A DNA stretch of 64,000 nucleotides from Vibrio aphrogenes (GTDB lineage Bacteria > Pseudomonadota > Gammaproteobacteria > Enterobacterales > Vibrionaceae): assembly GCF_002157735.2 (NCBI RefSeq), contig NZ_AP018689.1:1116001-1180000 (forward strand). Direction: 5' to 3'. Positions within the stretch are counted from its first letter, which is position 1. The number at the start of each line of letters is the position of its first letter. Under the pieces are notes generated by a model. It had not been told where the DNA came from. It did not search any database and saw only the letters and a program-made list of their open reading frames with translations. This document shows, one piece after another, positions 45,852-55,181 of the stretch. The position numbers and the translations under genes were made by a program.

Positions 45852-46913
45852 ATGATTATGAATAAGACTCGCTTTAGTGCATTAATGATTAGTTGGTGTT
45901 TTAGTTCTTTTTCATTTGCGAGCGATTTGCCAAATATTAAAATATTAGCGACGGGAGGGACAATAGCAGGAGCGGGCCAATCTGCGACTAACTCTAACTA
46001 TACCGCTGGAAAAGTTGGGGTCGATGAACTCATTGCTGCCGTACCTGATATGACAAAAGTCGCAGACATTAGTGGTGAACAAGTCGTAAAAATTGGCTCT
46101 CAAGATATGAATGATAAAGTTTGGTTAACTTTAGCCAAAAGAGTGAATGCGTTGCTTGCACAAGATGATGTCGATGGTGTAGTGATCACTCATGGTACTG
46201 ATACCATGGAAGAAACGGCTTACTTTCTTGATTTAACAGTAAAAAGTAATAAACCTGTTGTTCTAGTTGGCTCTATGCGTCCCTCTACGGCAATGAGCGC
46301 TGATGGCCCTATGAATTTATATAATGCTGTTGTTACCGCTGCAGATAAAGACTCTATAGGACGTGGAGTGTTAGTTGCCATGAATGATAGTGTATTTGAT
46401 GCTCGAGATGTTACCAAAACCAATACCACCGCAGTTGAAACGTTTAAATCTCCAAATTTTGGTGCGTTAGGTTATATTCATAACAGTGATGTGATGTATC
46501 AGCGCTCTCCGGAACATAAGCATACAGTAAAGACGGTGTTTGATGTTTCGAAACTCAATCAATTACCAAAGGTAGGTATTGTTTACAATTATTCTAATGC
46601 TTCGGATTTGCCCGTAAAAGCACTGATTGCAGCTAAATATGATGGGATTGTGAATGCTGGTGTTGGTAACGGAAATATATACCATAGTATTTTTGAGCAA
46701 TTGGCTAAGGCGAGTAAAGATGGAATCATGGTGGTTCGCAGTTCTCGTACCCCGACAGGAGCAACGACTTTAGATGCTGAAGTGGATGATGCTAAATACG
46801 GCTTTGTTGCGTCAGGTACTTTGAATCCACAAAAATCACGAATTCTGTTAATGTTATCGTTAACGCAAACCCATGACTATAAAGAAGTTCAAAAGATGTT
46901 CCAATATTATTAG
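45852..46913 (+). CDS. ansB: L-asparaginase II (periplasmic)
   Basis: About 353 aa from ATG 45852 (GAGG nine bases upstream); ATG 45858 is also possible. It hydrolyses asparagine to aspartate and ammonia. A signal peptide (SWCFSSFSFA) precedes the first catalytic Thr in ILATGGTIAGAG and the second active-site block ITHGTDTMEETAYF; VVLVGSMRPST supplies the catalytic Lys region. The protein ends LTQTHDYKEVQKMFQYY, and its TAG stop overlaps the first base of repeat copy D. Confident call; periplasmic type because of the signal peptide. Confidence 0.95.
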   Translation: MIMNKTRFSALMISWCFSSFSFASDLPNIKILATGGTIAGAGQSATNSNYTAGKVGVDELIAAVPDMTKVADISGEQVVKIGSQDMNDKVWLTLAKRVNALLAQDDVDGVVITHGTDTMEETAYFLDLTVKSNKPVVLVGSMRPSTAMSADGPMNLYNAVVTAADKDSIGRGVLVAMNDSVFDARDVTKTNTTAVETFKSPNFGALGYIHNSDVMYQRSPEHKHTVKTVFDVSKLNQLPKVGIVYNYSNASDLPVKALIAAKYDGIVNAGVGNGNIYHSIFEQLAKASKDGIMVVRSSRTPTGATTLDAEVDDAKYGFVASGTLNPQKSRILLMLSLTQTHDYKEVQKMFQYY

Positions 46914-47088
46914 TGCCAATCGTACTTATTATCTGAGCATCTTTGCTTATTAAAAGGCTTGATACGGCGTTTAATTTTTTGTTTATAAAGAAGTTGATTG
47001 TAGAATAACGACTTATCGAAAATTTCTGCCTTGTTCTCAAGCCTTTTTACTACGCAATTTCTGACCATCTAATTAGTGTAATCGGTAT
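46913..47088. repeat. Full-length MITE-like intergenic repeat (copy D)
   Basis: About 176 bp from GTGCCAATCG at 46913 to CGGTAT at 47088, with the terminal ATTAGTGTAATCGGTAT arm inverted to the start. The interior contains TTATCTGAGCATC, TTAAAAGGCTTGATA, AACGACTTATCG and TTTCTGACCATCTAATTAG, giving inverted ATCTGAGCATC..GACCATCTAAT segments. It starts at the last base of the ansB stop codon. No ORF inside; a non-autonomous element is likely. Confidence 0.75.
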
Positions 47089-47110
47089 GATTGCTATTTG
47101 TTGATGGATA

Positions 47111-47141
47111 AAACAATGCCAGCATTTCGCTGGCATTGTTT
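47111..47141. terminator. Bidirectional terminator between ansB and ybjL
   Basis: A perfect 13-bp stem AAACAATGCCAGC / GCTGGCATTGTTT with a 5-base loop and T- or A-runs on both sides, between two convergent genes. Confidence 0.95.
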
Positions 47142-47179
47142 TTATTGGTTGGCATTGTTCTTATTGATAGTGAAAAGGG

Positions 47180-48862
47180 TTAACTGAGTATGATCAGTAA
47201 AGTACCCGCTAAGGTCATCAAAATATTGGCGATAGCATAAGTTCCTGCATAACCAAGAGCTGGAATGGTGGATTTAGCGTAGTCGTTAACAATATCCATA
47301 GCAGGAGCACAGGTTCGGGCTCCAATAATGGCACCGAACAATAAGGCGCGGTTCATTTTAAGAATATGAGCACCAAAAAGATACGCTACGACGACAGGTA
47401 ACACGCTGATGATAAAACTAACTCCAACAATTTTAAGTCCCATTTGGCTCAAATATTCGAGCATGTTTGAACCCGCACTTAACCCTATCCCGACCATGAA
47501 TATCATTAAGCCGAGATCTTTCACCATATTCAATGCCCCTTGTGGCACATAGCCAAAAGTGGGGTGGTTGGCTCGTAGATAACCTAAAGTAATGCCTGAA
47601 ATTAATAAACCCACCGCATTACCTAAACCGAAGGTCACTTGACCAAATGTCATTGTGATCAAACCAAATAACAGTCCGACAATAAAAAAGCTACAAAAAG
47701 CGAGTAAATCGGCAATTTGACTGTGAATTGAGATAAAACCAATACGCTCAGCGAGACCAAGGACACGGCTTTTTTCACCACTGACTTGCAGAACATCACC
47801 TTTTGCCAGCACAATATTCAAATCCATTGGCATTTCAATTTGAGCGCGTACGACACGGTTTAAGAAACAGCCATATTCTGCAATATTGAGATCCGACAGT
47901 TTTTTGCCCGCAATACTGTCACTTTTGACTACGATTTCTTCTTCCGCAATACGAAGGTCCAGTAGGTTTCGATCAAAGACCTCTTTACCATTACGAAAAC
48001 TTGGGTCCAAACGCGCATGACTATCTGGGTAGCCAACAAGGGCAATTTCATCACCCAGCTGTAAAATAGCATCACCATCAGGGTGGGCAAGAATACCATT
48101 GCGACGAATACGTTCGATATAACAACCTGTTTGTCGATAAATACCCAGCTCACGTAAGTTTTTCCCACCAGTCCAATCAATCAATTCTTGACCGACACGA
48201 TAAGCTCGAATAATGGGTAAATATACTTTGCGTTGCCCGGCACCACCTAAACCGCGCTCTTGAGCAATACGTTGTGCGGAATCACTGAGGTTTTCACTTT
48301 GTAATCTCGGTAATAATTTGGCAAACAAGATCATACTGGTTAAGCCAATTAAATAAGATAGGGCATAACCGACAGATAAATTATCTAAAATGGTGGAGAG
48401 CTGCATGTTTTCTGGAATGGTTCCCAAACCAGAGTTTAATGCATCTTGAGCGCCAACCAGAATAGGCGTTGAGGTCATGGAGCCAGCCATGATGCCAGAG
48501 GTTAAGCCAAAGTCTAAGCCAAAGAAATGCCCAAGGCTATAGGTTAAGGTGGTCGCAGTGGCTAATACGATCAAGCTTAAAAAGAAATAATGTTTACCGT
48601 CCCGGAAGAAGATACCAAAAAAGTTGGGACCAGCTTCAATACCGACACAATAAATGAAAAGCATAAAACCAATGGTCAGTGCTTCTGCATTAAACACAAA
48701 GCCTAAGTGCCCCATAAAGAGGGCGGTCAGCAAGACTCCAATGGAGTTACCGAGCTGAAAATTACCAAACCGAATCTTGCCAATGGATAGCCCTATTGCC
48801 AATACCACAAAAAGAAGCAAAATAGGATTTTGGTTTAGCAGTGCCGCGACGTCTATATTCAC
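47180..48862 (-). CDS. ybjL: YbjL-type AspT/YidE family transporter
   Basis: 560 aa from GTG 48862, where GAGAA is at normal spacing and the N-terminus MNIDVAALL aligns with E. coli YbjL (MNINVAELL); a TTG four codons earlier is less likely. Two membrane halves of about five helices flank two TrkA-C domains (about 200-365, with the repeated [20 protein letters not shown] and [10 protein letters not shown] motifs). It belongs to the aspartate:alanine exchanger group; the substrate of YbjL is unknown. grxA is the adjacent gene, as in E. coli near ybjL. Confidence 0.93.
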   Translation of the reverse strand: MNIDVAALLNQNPILLLFVVLAIGLSIGKIRFGNFQLGNSIGVLLTALFMGHLGFVFNAEALTIGFMLFIYCVGIEAGPNFFGIFFRDGKHYFFLSLIVLATATTLTYSLGHFFGLDFGLTSGIMAGSMTSTPILVGAQDALNSGLGTIPENMQLSTILDNLSVGYALSYLIGLTSMILFAKLLPRLQSENLSDSAQRIAQERGLGGAGQRKVYLPIIRAYRVGQELIDWTGGKNLRELGIYRQTGCYIERIRRNGILAHPDGDAILQLGDEIALVGYPDSHARLDPSFRNGKEVFDRNLLDLRIAEEEIVVKSDSIAGKKLSDLNIAEYGCFLNRVVRAQIEMPMDLNIVLAKGDVLQVSGEKSRVLGLAERIGFISIHSQIADLLAFCSFFIVGLLFGLITMTFGQVTFGLGNAVGLLISGITLGYLRANHPTFGYVPQGALNMVKDLGLMIFMVGIGLSAGSNMLEYLSQMGLKIVGVSFIISVLPVVVAYLFGAHILKMNRALLFGAIIGARTCAPAMDIVNDYAKSTIPALGYAGTYAIANILMTLAGTLLIILS

Positions 48863-49052
48863 AGTATTTCTCAAATGACGTTATAGAAAACAAGGGTAAG
48901 TGATACATCAAAAGTGAAGAGAGGTGATCGAGAGTGATCAGTCATCTGGACTTTCAACGTGCGAAGTGTATAGGATAAATAAGCAATAAATAAGAGAAAA
49001 AACATAAAAAATTGATGAAATTTTTACTGATTGATTTTTCAATATTTTTGTA

Positions 49053-49081
49053 CAAAAACGGTCAGTGAGACTGACCGTTTT
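49053..49081 (-). terminator. Terminator after grxA
   Basis: A perfect 12-bp stem AAAACGGTCAGT / ACTGACCGTTTT with a 3-base loop and a T-rich 3' side on the minus strand, 41 bases after the grxA stop. Confidence 0.95.
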
Positions 49082-49122
49082 GAGAATGAGAAATTGAACT
49101 CTTATTTATAGCTAAACCCGAA

Positions 49123-49386
49123 TTAGTTGTATAAGCCTAAATGTTCTTTGGCATACGCTTCAAATTCAGTAAAGCCACCGACATGATCTTGGTCGACAAA
49201 GATTTGTGGTACGGTTTCAACTGGCTTACCCACGGTTTTTTCGAGGTCAGCTTTGCTAATGCCTTCTGCATTAATATCAACGTAACGGAAATTGAAATCG
49301 TCACGTTGCTCTTTTAGTTTTTCAGCGAGTTCTTTTGCGCGTACGCAGTATGGACATGCAGGGCGGCCAAAGATAACGACAAACAT
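49123..49386 (-). CDS. grxA: Glutaredoxin 1
   Basis: 87 aa. The redox motif CPYC (in FGRPACPYCVRAKEL) and the TVPQIFVDQDHVGGF motif identify glutaredoxin 1, a glutathione-dependent reductant of ribonucleotide reductase and other disulfides. Length and sequence match E. coli GrxA (85). AGGAG precedes the ATG. ybjL downstream gives the same pair as in E. coli. Confidence 0.97.
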   Translation of the reverse strand: MFVVIFGRPACPYCVRAKELAEKLKEQRDDFNFRYVDINAEGISKADLEKTVGKPVETVPQIFVDQDHVGGFTEFEAYAKEHLGLYN

Positions 49387-49553
49387 GGTTTTTCTCCTTT
49401 GTTCTTGATGTTGGTCACTATGCCTGAAGCCTTTGCGTTTTTAAAGCCACAGCATAAAGAATTTTTAACTCTAAAAGGAATTAACTATGTTCTATCGTAC
49501 TAAAGCAGTGGATAGCGCTAATGCAAAGAGCTATTAAAGGCGACGATACTGGT

Positions 49554-50408
49554 TTATTCGATATTAATTTTATCGTAGCGCGAACTTTTAAGAACGTCTT
49601 TGACTCGTTTTAAATTATCGCGAAAACCTGAACCTCGTCTTAGGGTAAAACCAGTCGCTAAAACATCAATAACAACCATCTGCACAACACGACTGGCCAT
49701 TGGCATGTACACGTCGGTATCTTCAGGGACATCTAAGGTGATGGCGAGATCACTGGCTTGCTCAAGCGGAGAGTCTTTTGCGGTAACGGCAATAACCGTT
49801 GCACCATTTTCACGAGCAAGGTAAGCAATTTCAACTAGGCTTTTGGTTCTGCCTGTGTGAGAAATTAATACAACGACATCATTTTCGGTTGAATTAATAC
49901 AACTCATACGTTGCATCACGATGTCATCAAAATTCATGATGGGAATGTTAAAACGAATAAACTTGTTCTGGGCATCTTTTGCAACCGCCGATGACGCACC
50001 TAAACCAAAAAAGGAAATGCGTTTTGCTTGAGTCAGTAGGTCGACAGAGCGATTAATTTGAAAAGGGTCGATACTGTTTTTTGCTACATCTAAGCATGCC
50101 ATCGTGGATTCAAATATCTTGTGGGTATATGCGTCAGGGCCATCCGATTCTTCGACATTACGGTTCACATAAGGCGTGCCATTAGCAAGGCTTTGCGCGA
50201 GATGCAATTTGAAATCTGGAAAGCCTTTAGTATCTAAACGGCGACAAAAACGGTTTACCGTAGGTTCACTGACATCGGCAATTTTGGCGAGTGTGGCAAT
50301 GCTAGAATGAATAGCGGTTTGAGGCGCTTCAATAATCACTTCCGCAACTTTGCGTTCGGATTTACTGAAAATATCGAGGTTTTTTTGGATCTTTTCTAGA
50401 ATGTTCAT
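49554..50408 (-). CDS. hexR: HexR, RpiR-family transcriptional regulator
   Basis: 284 aa. An N-terminal RpiR HTH (about 1-77, IATLAKIADVSEPTVNRFCRRL) and a C-terminal SIS domain (about 120-260, ISFFGLGASSAVAKDAQNKF and VVVLISHTGRTKSL) are clear. HexR senses 2-keto-3-deoxy-6-phosphogluconate and controls central carbon genes in vibrios and Shewanella. Length matches E. coli/Shewanella HexR. Its own HexR box is not evident in the 278-base upstream gap. Monocistronic. Confidence 0.92.
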   Translation of the reverse strand: MNILEKIQKNLDIFSKSERKVAEVIIEAPQTAIHSSIATLAKIADVSEPTVNRFCRRLDTKGFPDFKLHLAQSLANGTPYVNRNVEESDGPDAYTHKIFESTMACLDVAKNSIDPFQINRSVDLLTQAKRISFFGLGASSAVAKDAQNKFIRFNIPIMNFDDIVMQRMSCINSTENDVVVLISHTGRTKSLVEIAYLARENGATVIAVTAKDSPLEQASDLAITLDVPEDTDVYMPMASRVVQMVVIDVLATGFTLRRGSGFRDNLKRVKDVLKSSRYDKINIE

Positions 50409-50608
50409 ACTGCTCTCGAAATGCTTAGATGTATTGTCAGATAGAAGAGTGGTTAATCAGAAACTAAACAGTGCTGTCTGATTACATGATGTTGAGTATA
50501 ACCATGACTGATAAAGATTCACTCATTCACTATGATTATTTGTCATAAGAATATGACAAACTTCAAAGAAAGTTACAGTTTTGAAAGGGATTGTAATGAA
50601 AATTGATA

Positions 50609-50667
50609 TAAAAAGCTTCAGATTTGTAGTTTATTTTTCATGAGAGGAAATAAAATTACAAATCTGA
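50609..50667 (-). terminator. Long hairpin terminator after panP
   Basis: TCAGATTTGTA (50618-50628) pairs with TACAAATCTGA (50657-50667), with a further TTTATTT / AAATAAA helix inside; on the minus strand AGC and five Ts follow. It lies 20 bases after the panP stop. Confidence 0.75.
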
Positions 50668-50686
50668 TGACTTCATCGGTGACTGG

Positions 50687-52351
50687 CTAAATTTGACGTT
50701 CAACCTTCTGATTTAAAATCTGTTCGGTAAGCGCTGTTATTTTCGGTAAAACGACAGAGCTAGTTTGGGCGATGTCACGTTGTTCAGTAATGATGGCGTG
50801 TAATATTTCATTGGTAGTCAATGGATTGGCTAATACAACACGAAGAACAATGGTTTCCATATTATCCCATTGCTGTGGTGTTAAACGCGTGCGTGAAACA
50901 AAAGACAGCCCTGTTTCTCTTTGTTTTTTCTGAATAAATTGAGTGAGATCATTCAACCATTGATGAAGCTGTTGGCGTTGCTCTGTTGTGGCTAAAGCCA
51001 AAGCTTGCTTTGTCGTGGCGGGCACATAACGATAGGTCAATAAACATAACTCAGGTTCAGTGATTAGTTCAAAGTCCGGTTGCTGCTTGATAAGGCGAGC
51101 AAAATAGTGAGCTTTTTCGATGCCTTGATCAATAAGCAACTCATAACCAGGTCTGCTGATGATATGTAAACTTGAATATAACAGCATCGCCATTCCAGAG
51201 CGTGACCCTTCTAAAGTATGAGAGCCTAAATCTTTTGACCCTTTACGTAAAATGTATTCGGCATGGTGTTCAATGGCATTCATCGCACAAGGATCTTTGA
51301 ATAACACCATTCCCGCTCCCATAGGAATATAAAGCTGTTTATGGGCATCAATGGTGACGGAATCGGCTTGTTCAATACCGTTGAGTAAATAACGGTGGTG
51401 GTTAGACATTAAGGTCGCACCTCCCCATGCTGCATCCACATGAAAGTGGCAACCTTCTCGTTGAGCGATCTTGGCTATACGTTCGAGAGGATCAATATTG
51501 CCAGTCTCGGTGGTGCCAGCGACGCCAACGATAGCAAAAGGTTTGATGTTTTGTGCTTTTAACTCGGTGATTTTATTTTCTAAAGCTTGAGGGCATAAAC
51601 GGTTATTGGCATCGGTTGGAATGGCGATGAGATTTTCACGTCCGATCCCAAGGACATCGGCGGCTTTCTTTAAGGAATAATGACCCCGCTCAGAAACTAA
51701 GATAGCCATTCCTTGGTAGCCATAGTGCATCATGGCTTTGAATAAGCCTTCTTTTTCAACCCCTTTAAATGCACCTTGTGCTGGCAAAGCGTTATTACGC
51801 GCGACCCAGAGCGCCGTGATATTGGCGATAGTACCACCCGAACAAAATGCCCCCAAAGAATGATCAGCACTGTGCATCCATCGCTGATAAAAATCATCGT
51901 GTTGGCTGTAGATTAAGCGGTGCAACATACCTAGAACTTGACGCTCTAAAGGGGTAAATGCTTTTGAGGTTTCAATTTTGACTAAGTTTTGATTCAAAGC
52001 AATCATGATTTTTGATAATGGCATCAAAAAATACGGTAATGCCGAGGTCATGTGGCCGATAAAACTGGGTGCGGAGGTATGAACAGAGTGAGAGACGAGG
52101 GTATCAAGTAAATGTTGCGTATGTTCAGAAACAAAAGTAGGCGTTTCTGGGATTGTGGCATTAGAAAAATCCTTTTCGATTTCTGAGAGTGGTTTTTCTT
52201 CGGCAACAATATGTTCTCTTAAAAATTCATTTAAATTTTGTGAGAGTTTTTGCTCTATATGGCCTAATGTTGAGTCCGGTGCTTCCGGCACCGTAAAGAT
52301 ACGCAGTAAGCTCTCAAAATTGACATCTGCAATTTTGTCGTCAAATCCCAT
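50687..52351 (-). CDS. panP: PLP-dependent decarboxylase, PanP-type aspartate 1-decarboxylase
   Basis: 554 aa, group II PLP decarboxylase (glutamate/aromatic decarboxylase fold). The N-terminal MGFDDKIADVNFESLLRIFTVPEAP, the SGGTIANITALWVARN block and the lysine motif TIDAHKQLYIPMGAGM are those of Vibrio PanP, which makes beta-alanine from aspartate for pantothenate synthesis and substitutes for PanD. Older annotations call it glutamate decarboxylase. ATG 52351 is the start. Monocistronic with its own terminator. Confidence 0.9.
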   Translation of the reverse strand: MGFDDKIADVNFESLLRIFTVPEAPDSTLGHIEQKLSQNLNEFLREHIVAEEKPLSEIEKDFSNATIPETPTFVSEHTQHLLDTLVSHSVHTSAPSFIGHMTSALPYFLMPLSKIMIALNQNLVKIETSKAFTPLERQVLGMLHRLIYSQHDDFYQRWMHSADHSLGAFCSGGTIANITALWVARNNALPAQGAFKGVEKEGLFKAMMHYGYQGMAILVSERGHYSLKKAADVLGIGRENLIAIPTDANNRLCPQALENKITELKAQNIKPFAIVGVAGTTETGNIDPLERIAKIAQREGCHFHVDAAWGGATLMSNHHRYLLNGIEQADSVTIDAHKQLYIPMGAGMVLFKDPCAMNAIEHHAEYILRKGSKDLGSHTLEGSRSGMAMLLYSSLHIISRPGYELLIDQGIEKAHYFARLIKQQPDFELITEPELCLLTYRYVPATTKQALALATTEQRQQLHQWLNDLTQFIQKKQRETGLSFVSRTRLTPQQWDNMETIVLRVVLANPLTTNEILHAIITEQRDIAQTSSVVLPKITALTEQILNQKVERQI

Positions 52352-52457
52352 AACACGCTATTCTTCTGTTGAGTTGATGATTTCTTTATGAACGAGACAA
52401 TTTATATGAAATTAATCAGAATGTCTCGCTCAAAACACTAGGCGGGGTACTTTATGG

Positions 52458-52976
52458 CTATGGACATTGAAGGTTATTGGCTTTGGCGACCGCTTGATTG
52501 TATTTATCTAAAGCGGGTTTGATGTTACTCGGATGACTGAGTAAATCGGCAAAAGCTGAACGTAATTCATAGTTTTTATCATTCGGACGGGACTGCCTAT
52601 CATCAAAGGTAGCTTTGGCAATTTTTCCCAATTCATCATCACGCTGTGATAGGGCTTTGACATCGGCTTGAGACAGTTTTAACCATGATTCAAGTTGTTC
52701 ATCGGTCGCAATTTTTTCTGGTTGTTGCTGTAAATAATAATCGACAGCGGCACGGTTGAGCTCAAAGTGATGGGTTCTCCCTTGTAAAAACCAGTCGCCA
52801 ACTTCAGTAAGGTTTGGATTTGATGCCGTGGTAATGGAGACTAAATCTTGATACCAAGCTAAAGAAGCATCGATATAACTGTCGTATTTATTAATTAGGC
52901 ATTGAGTGTGTTGCTCTGAGGCTGCAAAAGTAGAGCTACTTGCAGCGAATAGCAAAAGAATAGCCAGTTTTTTCAT
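52458..52976 (-). CDS. Small secreted hypothetical protein
   Basis: 172 aa with a signal peptide (about 1-19, TFAAS) and a mostly helical, charged mature part. Two Cys remain (CLINKY near the mature N-terminus and CP at the end), likely to form a disulfide. There is no domain I recognise; a helical periplasmic protein is expected. GAAAGAAAG precedes the ATG. It sits between panP and lysO on the same strand, 107 and 109 bases away. Confidence 0.75.
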   Translation of the reverse strand: MKKLAILLLFAASSSTFAASEQHTQCLINKYDSYIDASLAWYQDLVSITTASNPNLTEVGDWFLQGRTHHFELNRAAVDYYLQQQPEKIATDEQLESWLKLSQADVKALSQRDDELGKIAKATFDDRQSRPNDKNYELRSAFADLLSHPSNIKPALDKYNQAVAKANNLQCP

Positions 52977-53084
52977 TTTCTTTCTTTCCTTGAAAGTAGG
53001 ATTACGAGCGTCTCAAAGTATAAACGAAGTTAGTATAAATAAAGCCAAGCGACTGGTCAGTGGGACACATCACTATTTGTCACA

Positions 53085-53990
53085 TTAGTTGCCAAGAGAG
53101 ATAAAAAATAGCATTAAAACAGGGACTAATAAGCTAAGAATAAAGCCACTTACAATCGCAATAGGGACACACTTTACCCCTCCGGTATTTTGTATAACGG
53201 GTAAAGTGAAGTCCATCGCCGTTGCTCCCGCATAACCTATGGTTGAGCAAGGGTAACGGCGAATTAAGAGTGGGATAATGATTAAAGCGACCAATTCTCT
53301 TAATAATTCAAGCATAAAGGATGCACCACCATAAACTGGGCCATAAGCATCCCCCATTAAAATGCCAGCCAGAGAATACCAACCAAAGCCTGAGGCCATA
53401 GCCAGCGCATTATTAAGAGGGATATCTAAAATGAAAGCGGCAATCATCCCTCCTATCCAAGAGGTAATGACCACAATGGTCGCAATGATCATCCCTCGTT
53501 TATTTAAGATGATTTGTTTGAGTGTTAAGCCACTGTTTCTCAACTGTATACCAATAAAGAATAAGAGTAGAAGTAAAATAGCCTCGCTTGATTCTGATAT
53601 AAAAGGAATAGGAAAGGGGAGGATAAGACCAACCAACAAACCTGCTGCAACCACAACAATCAGTTTGACGGATTCGAGCGCTAACAAATAAATAGGAATA
53701 GATGAGGCTTTCGATTGTGCTGCGATTGGCATCCATTTATCAATAAAAGGCAGGGCGGCAATATTACAAACCCCGATACAAATAAAAAATGTACCAGTAA
53801 ATAAGAGAATAGTTTGTAAGTTTGTACTGAGATTATCGAGTGCCGATAAGCTTAATCCCATAAAAAATAAAATAACGTAAATCAGGTAGGATACGGCTTT
53901 ATTGATTCTTTGGTGCCATGATTCACTTTTAAGAGTAATCACATACCCCAAGACCAATGGCAAAAATATCATAAAGACACCTGAATACAT
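53085..53990 (-). CDS. lysO: Lysine exporter LysO
   Basis: 301 aa, about eight hydrophobic helices. LysO (YbjE) exports L-lysine and its toxic analogue thialysine. The N-terminal FMGLSLSALDNL and the central GFGWYSLAGILMGDAYG motif are typical of the family (E. coli LysO 315 aa). GAGG lies before ATG 53990. It is divergent from tfoX across a 443-base gap in which no obvious lysine riboswitch is seen. Confidence 0.9.
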   Translation of the reverse strand: MYSGVFMIFLPLVLGYVITLKSESWHQRINKAVSYLIYVILFFMGLSLSALDNLSTNLQTILLFTGTFFICIGVCNIAALPFIDKWMPIAAQSKASSIPIYLLALESVKLIVVVAAGLLVGLILPFPIPFISESSEAILLLLLFFIGIQLRNSGLTLKQIILNKRGMIIATIVVITSWIGGMIAAFILDIPLNNALAMASGFGWYSLAGILMGDAYGPVYGGASFMLELLRELVALIIIPLLIRRYPCSTIGYAGATAMDFTLPVIQNTGGVKCVPIAIVSGFILSLLVPVLMLFFISLGN

Positions 53991-54433
53991 GAGAACCTCA
54001 ATTGTTGGGGAAGTGTTGCTGCGGCGTTAATTCTCTCTATCTTAAAGATTTTCAAAATAAAAATCATCTATATCCGAAATATAACGGTTTCTTTTTTCTT
54101 ATTTAATGACTCGCTATTAAGGCACTATGATTCTCTTATATTCTATATGGTTATTTTTTCTCGGAATATAACTTTACGTTTACATGACATTTCTAAATAA
54201 ATATTGCGACATAAGTCGCTTTTTGGGCTGATTTTTCATGTTTCAGTGTGAGCTGTGCACTTACTTAATTTTTATCATGAAGTATCATTTATGTTAGGGC
54301 GTGTTGATGAAAGCAGGTAAATGGATGAACTGTTCTTAGAGCCGCTTATAAAAATAGAGAGAAGAATTAAAAGAGGTCTTTGGTGTCGCTTGTGTCTGAT
54401 CGGGGGGTTAAACATAAGTATGGAGGTTACACA
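53991..54433. other. 443-base gap between divergent lysO and tfoX
   Basis: AT-rich, with a short terminator-like hairpin at 54206-54224. A TGTGA-type CRP half-site is near 54247 (TGTGAGCTGTGCACT). It contains no ORF with a proper ribosome-binding site. A long tfoX leader would be expected from other vibrios. Confidence 0.6.
54206..54224 (+). terminator. Terminator-like hairpin upstream of tfoX
   Basis: GCGAC / GTCGC, 5-bp stem with a 4-base loop and T5. Short but GC-rich. It could end a small RNA transcribed toward tfoX or act in the tfoX leader; unproven. Confidence 0.4.
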
Positions 54434-55027
54434 ATGAGCATTAATATGGAACGGTCATTTTTTCAATACGTGACCAAGTTTGGCTCGTTTCAAAAGCGAT
54501 CAATGTTTGGTGGTATTGGTCTGTTTAGTAAGAATGCTATGTATGCACTGATTTCTAATGAAACCATATTTATTCGTGGTGGAAATCAATTAGATAGGCT
54601 TTTAGTTGAAAAAGGATGTCAAAGATATAAGCACGTTAAAAAACAAACGGTAGCAACTGTGAACTACTTTGACATTACGACACTTTATATGACCAATGAT
54701 CCTTGTTTGGATGACATCATTCAACGTTCAATTACGCTTTCTCAGTCTGAACGCGCTTTTCAAAAATCCGCTGATAGTCGCAGGTTAAGAGATTTGCCGA
54801 ATATGCAACTGACTCTTGAACGTATGGTGAAAAAAGCCGGTGTGCCGGATGTGAATACCTTTTTACAGATGAAACCGGAAGATGTTTTTAATAAAGTGAA
54901 AGAAGTCTACGGTAGTGATGTTGATATCCGATTATTGTGGAAATTTGCAGGCGCTGTTGATGGTTGTCATTGGAAACTTCTTCAAGAGCCTCGTAAGCAG
55001 CAACTTTTGTCCAATGTTCATCATTAA
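54434..55027 (+). CDS. tfoX: TfoX/Sxy-family competence regulator
   Basis: About 197 aa from ATG 54434, with GGAGG eight bases upstream; a longer upstream form is unlikely. TfoX_N (about 5-95, RSMFGGIGLF) and TfoX_C (about 110-190, LRDLPNMQLTLERMVKKAG, LLWKFAGAVDG) domains are complete. TfoX drives natural competence with CRP in response to chitin; its paralogue TfoY controls motility and type VI secretion. I call it tfoX because the neighbours (grxA, hexR, panP, lysO, serC) resemble, from memory, the V. cholerae tfoX locus; TfoY cannot be excluded. In V. cholerae translation is activated by the small RNA TfoR; here TTGTGT (54390-54395) could pair with ACACAA overlapping the start codon. Confidence 0.8.
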   Translation: MSINMERSFFQYVTKFGSFQKRSMFGGIGLFSKNAMYALISNETIFIRGGNQLDRLLVEKGCQRYKHVKKQTVATVNYFDITTLYMTNDPCLDDIIQRSITLSQSERAFQKSADSRRLRDLPNMQLTLERMVKKAGVPDVNTFLQMKPEDVFNKVKEVYGSDVDIRLLWKFAGAVDGCHWKLLQEPRKQQLLSNVHH

Positions 55028-55082
55028 TATCAGTCACACTCATTAGATGATCAGATAGTTGATATCGAGTTAAGGTCAAAAG

Positions 55083-55119
55083 AAAAGCCTCGAAAGGGTA
55101 GAATACTTTCGAGGCTTTT
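55083..55119. terminator. Bidirectional terminator between tfoX and yfaZ
   Basis: A 14-bp stem AAAAGCCTCGAAAG / CTTTCGAGGCTTTT with a 9-base loop between convergent genes. Confidence 0.95.
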
Positions 55120-55181
55120 GTATTTCATGTCATGGCGATGATTTTAAAGTAATCGTCACGGCTTAGAAATAATCACGCAGT

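Noticed and set aside
53991..54433. Lysine riboswitch for lysO or GEMM riboswitch for tfoX
   Set aside because: No recognisable conserved core of either class on the relevant strand.
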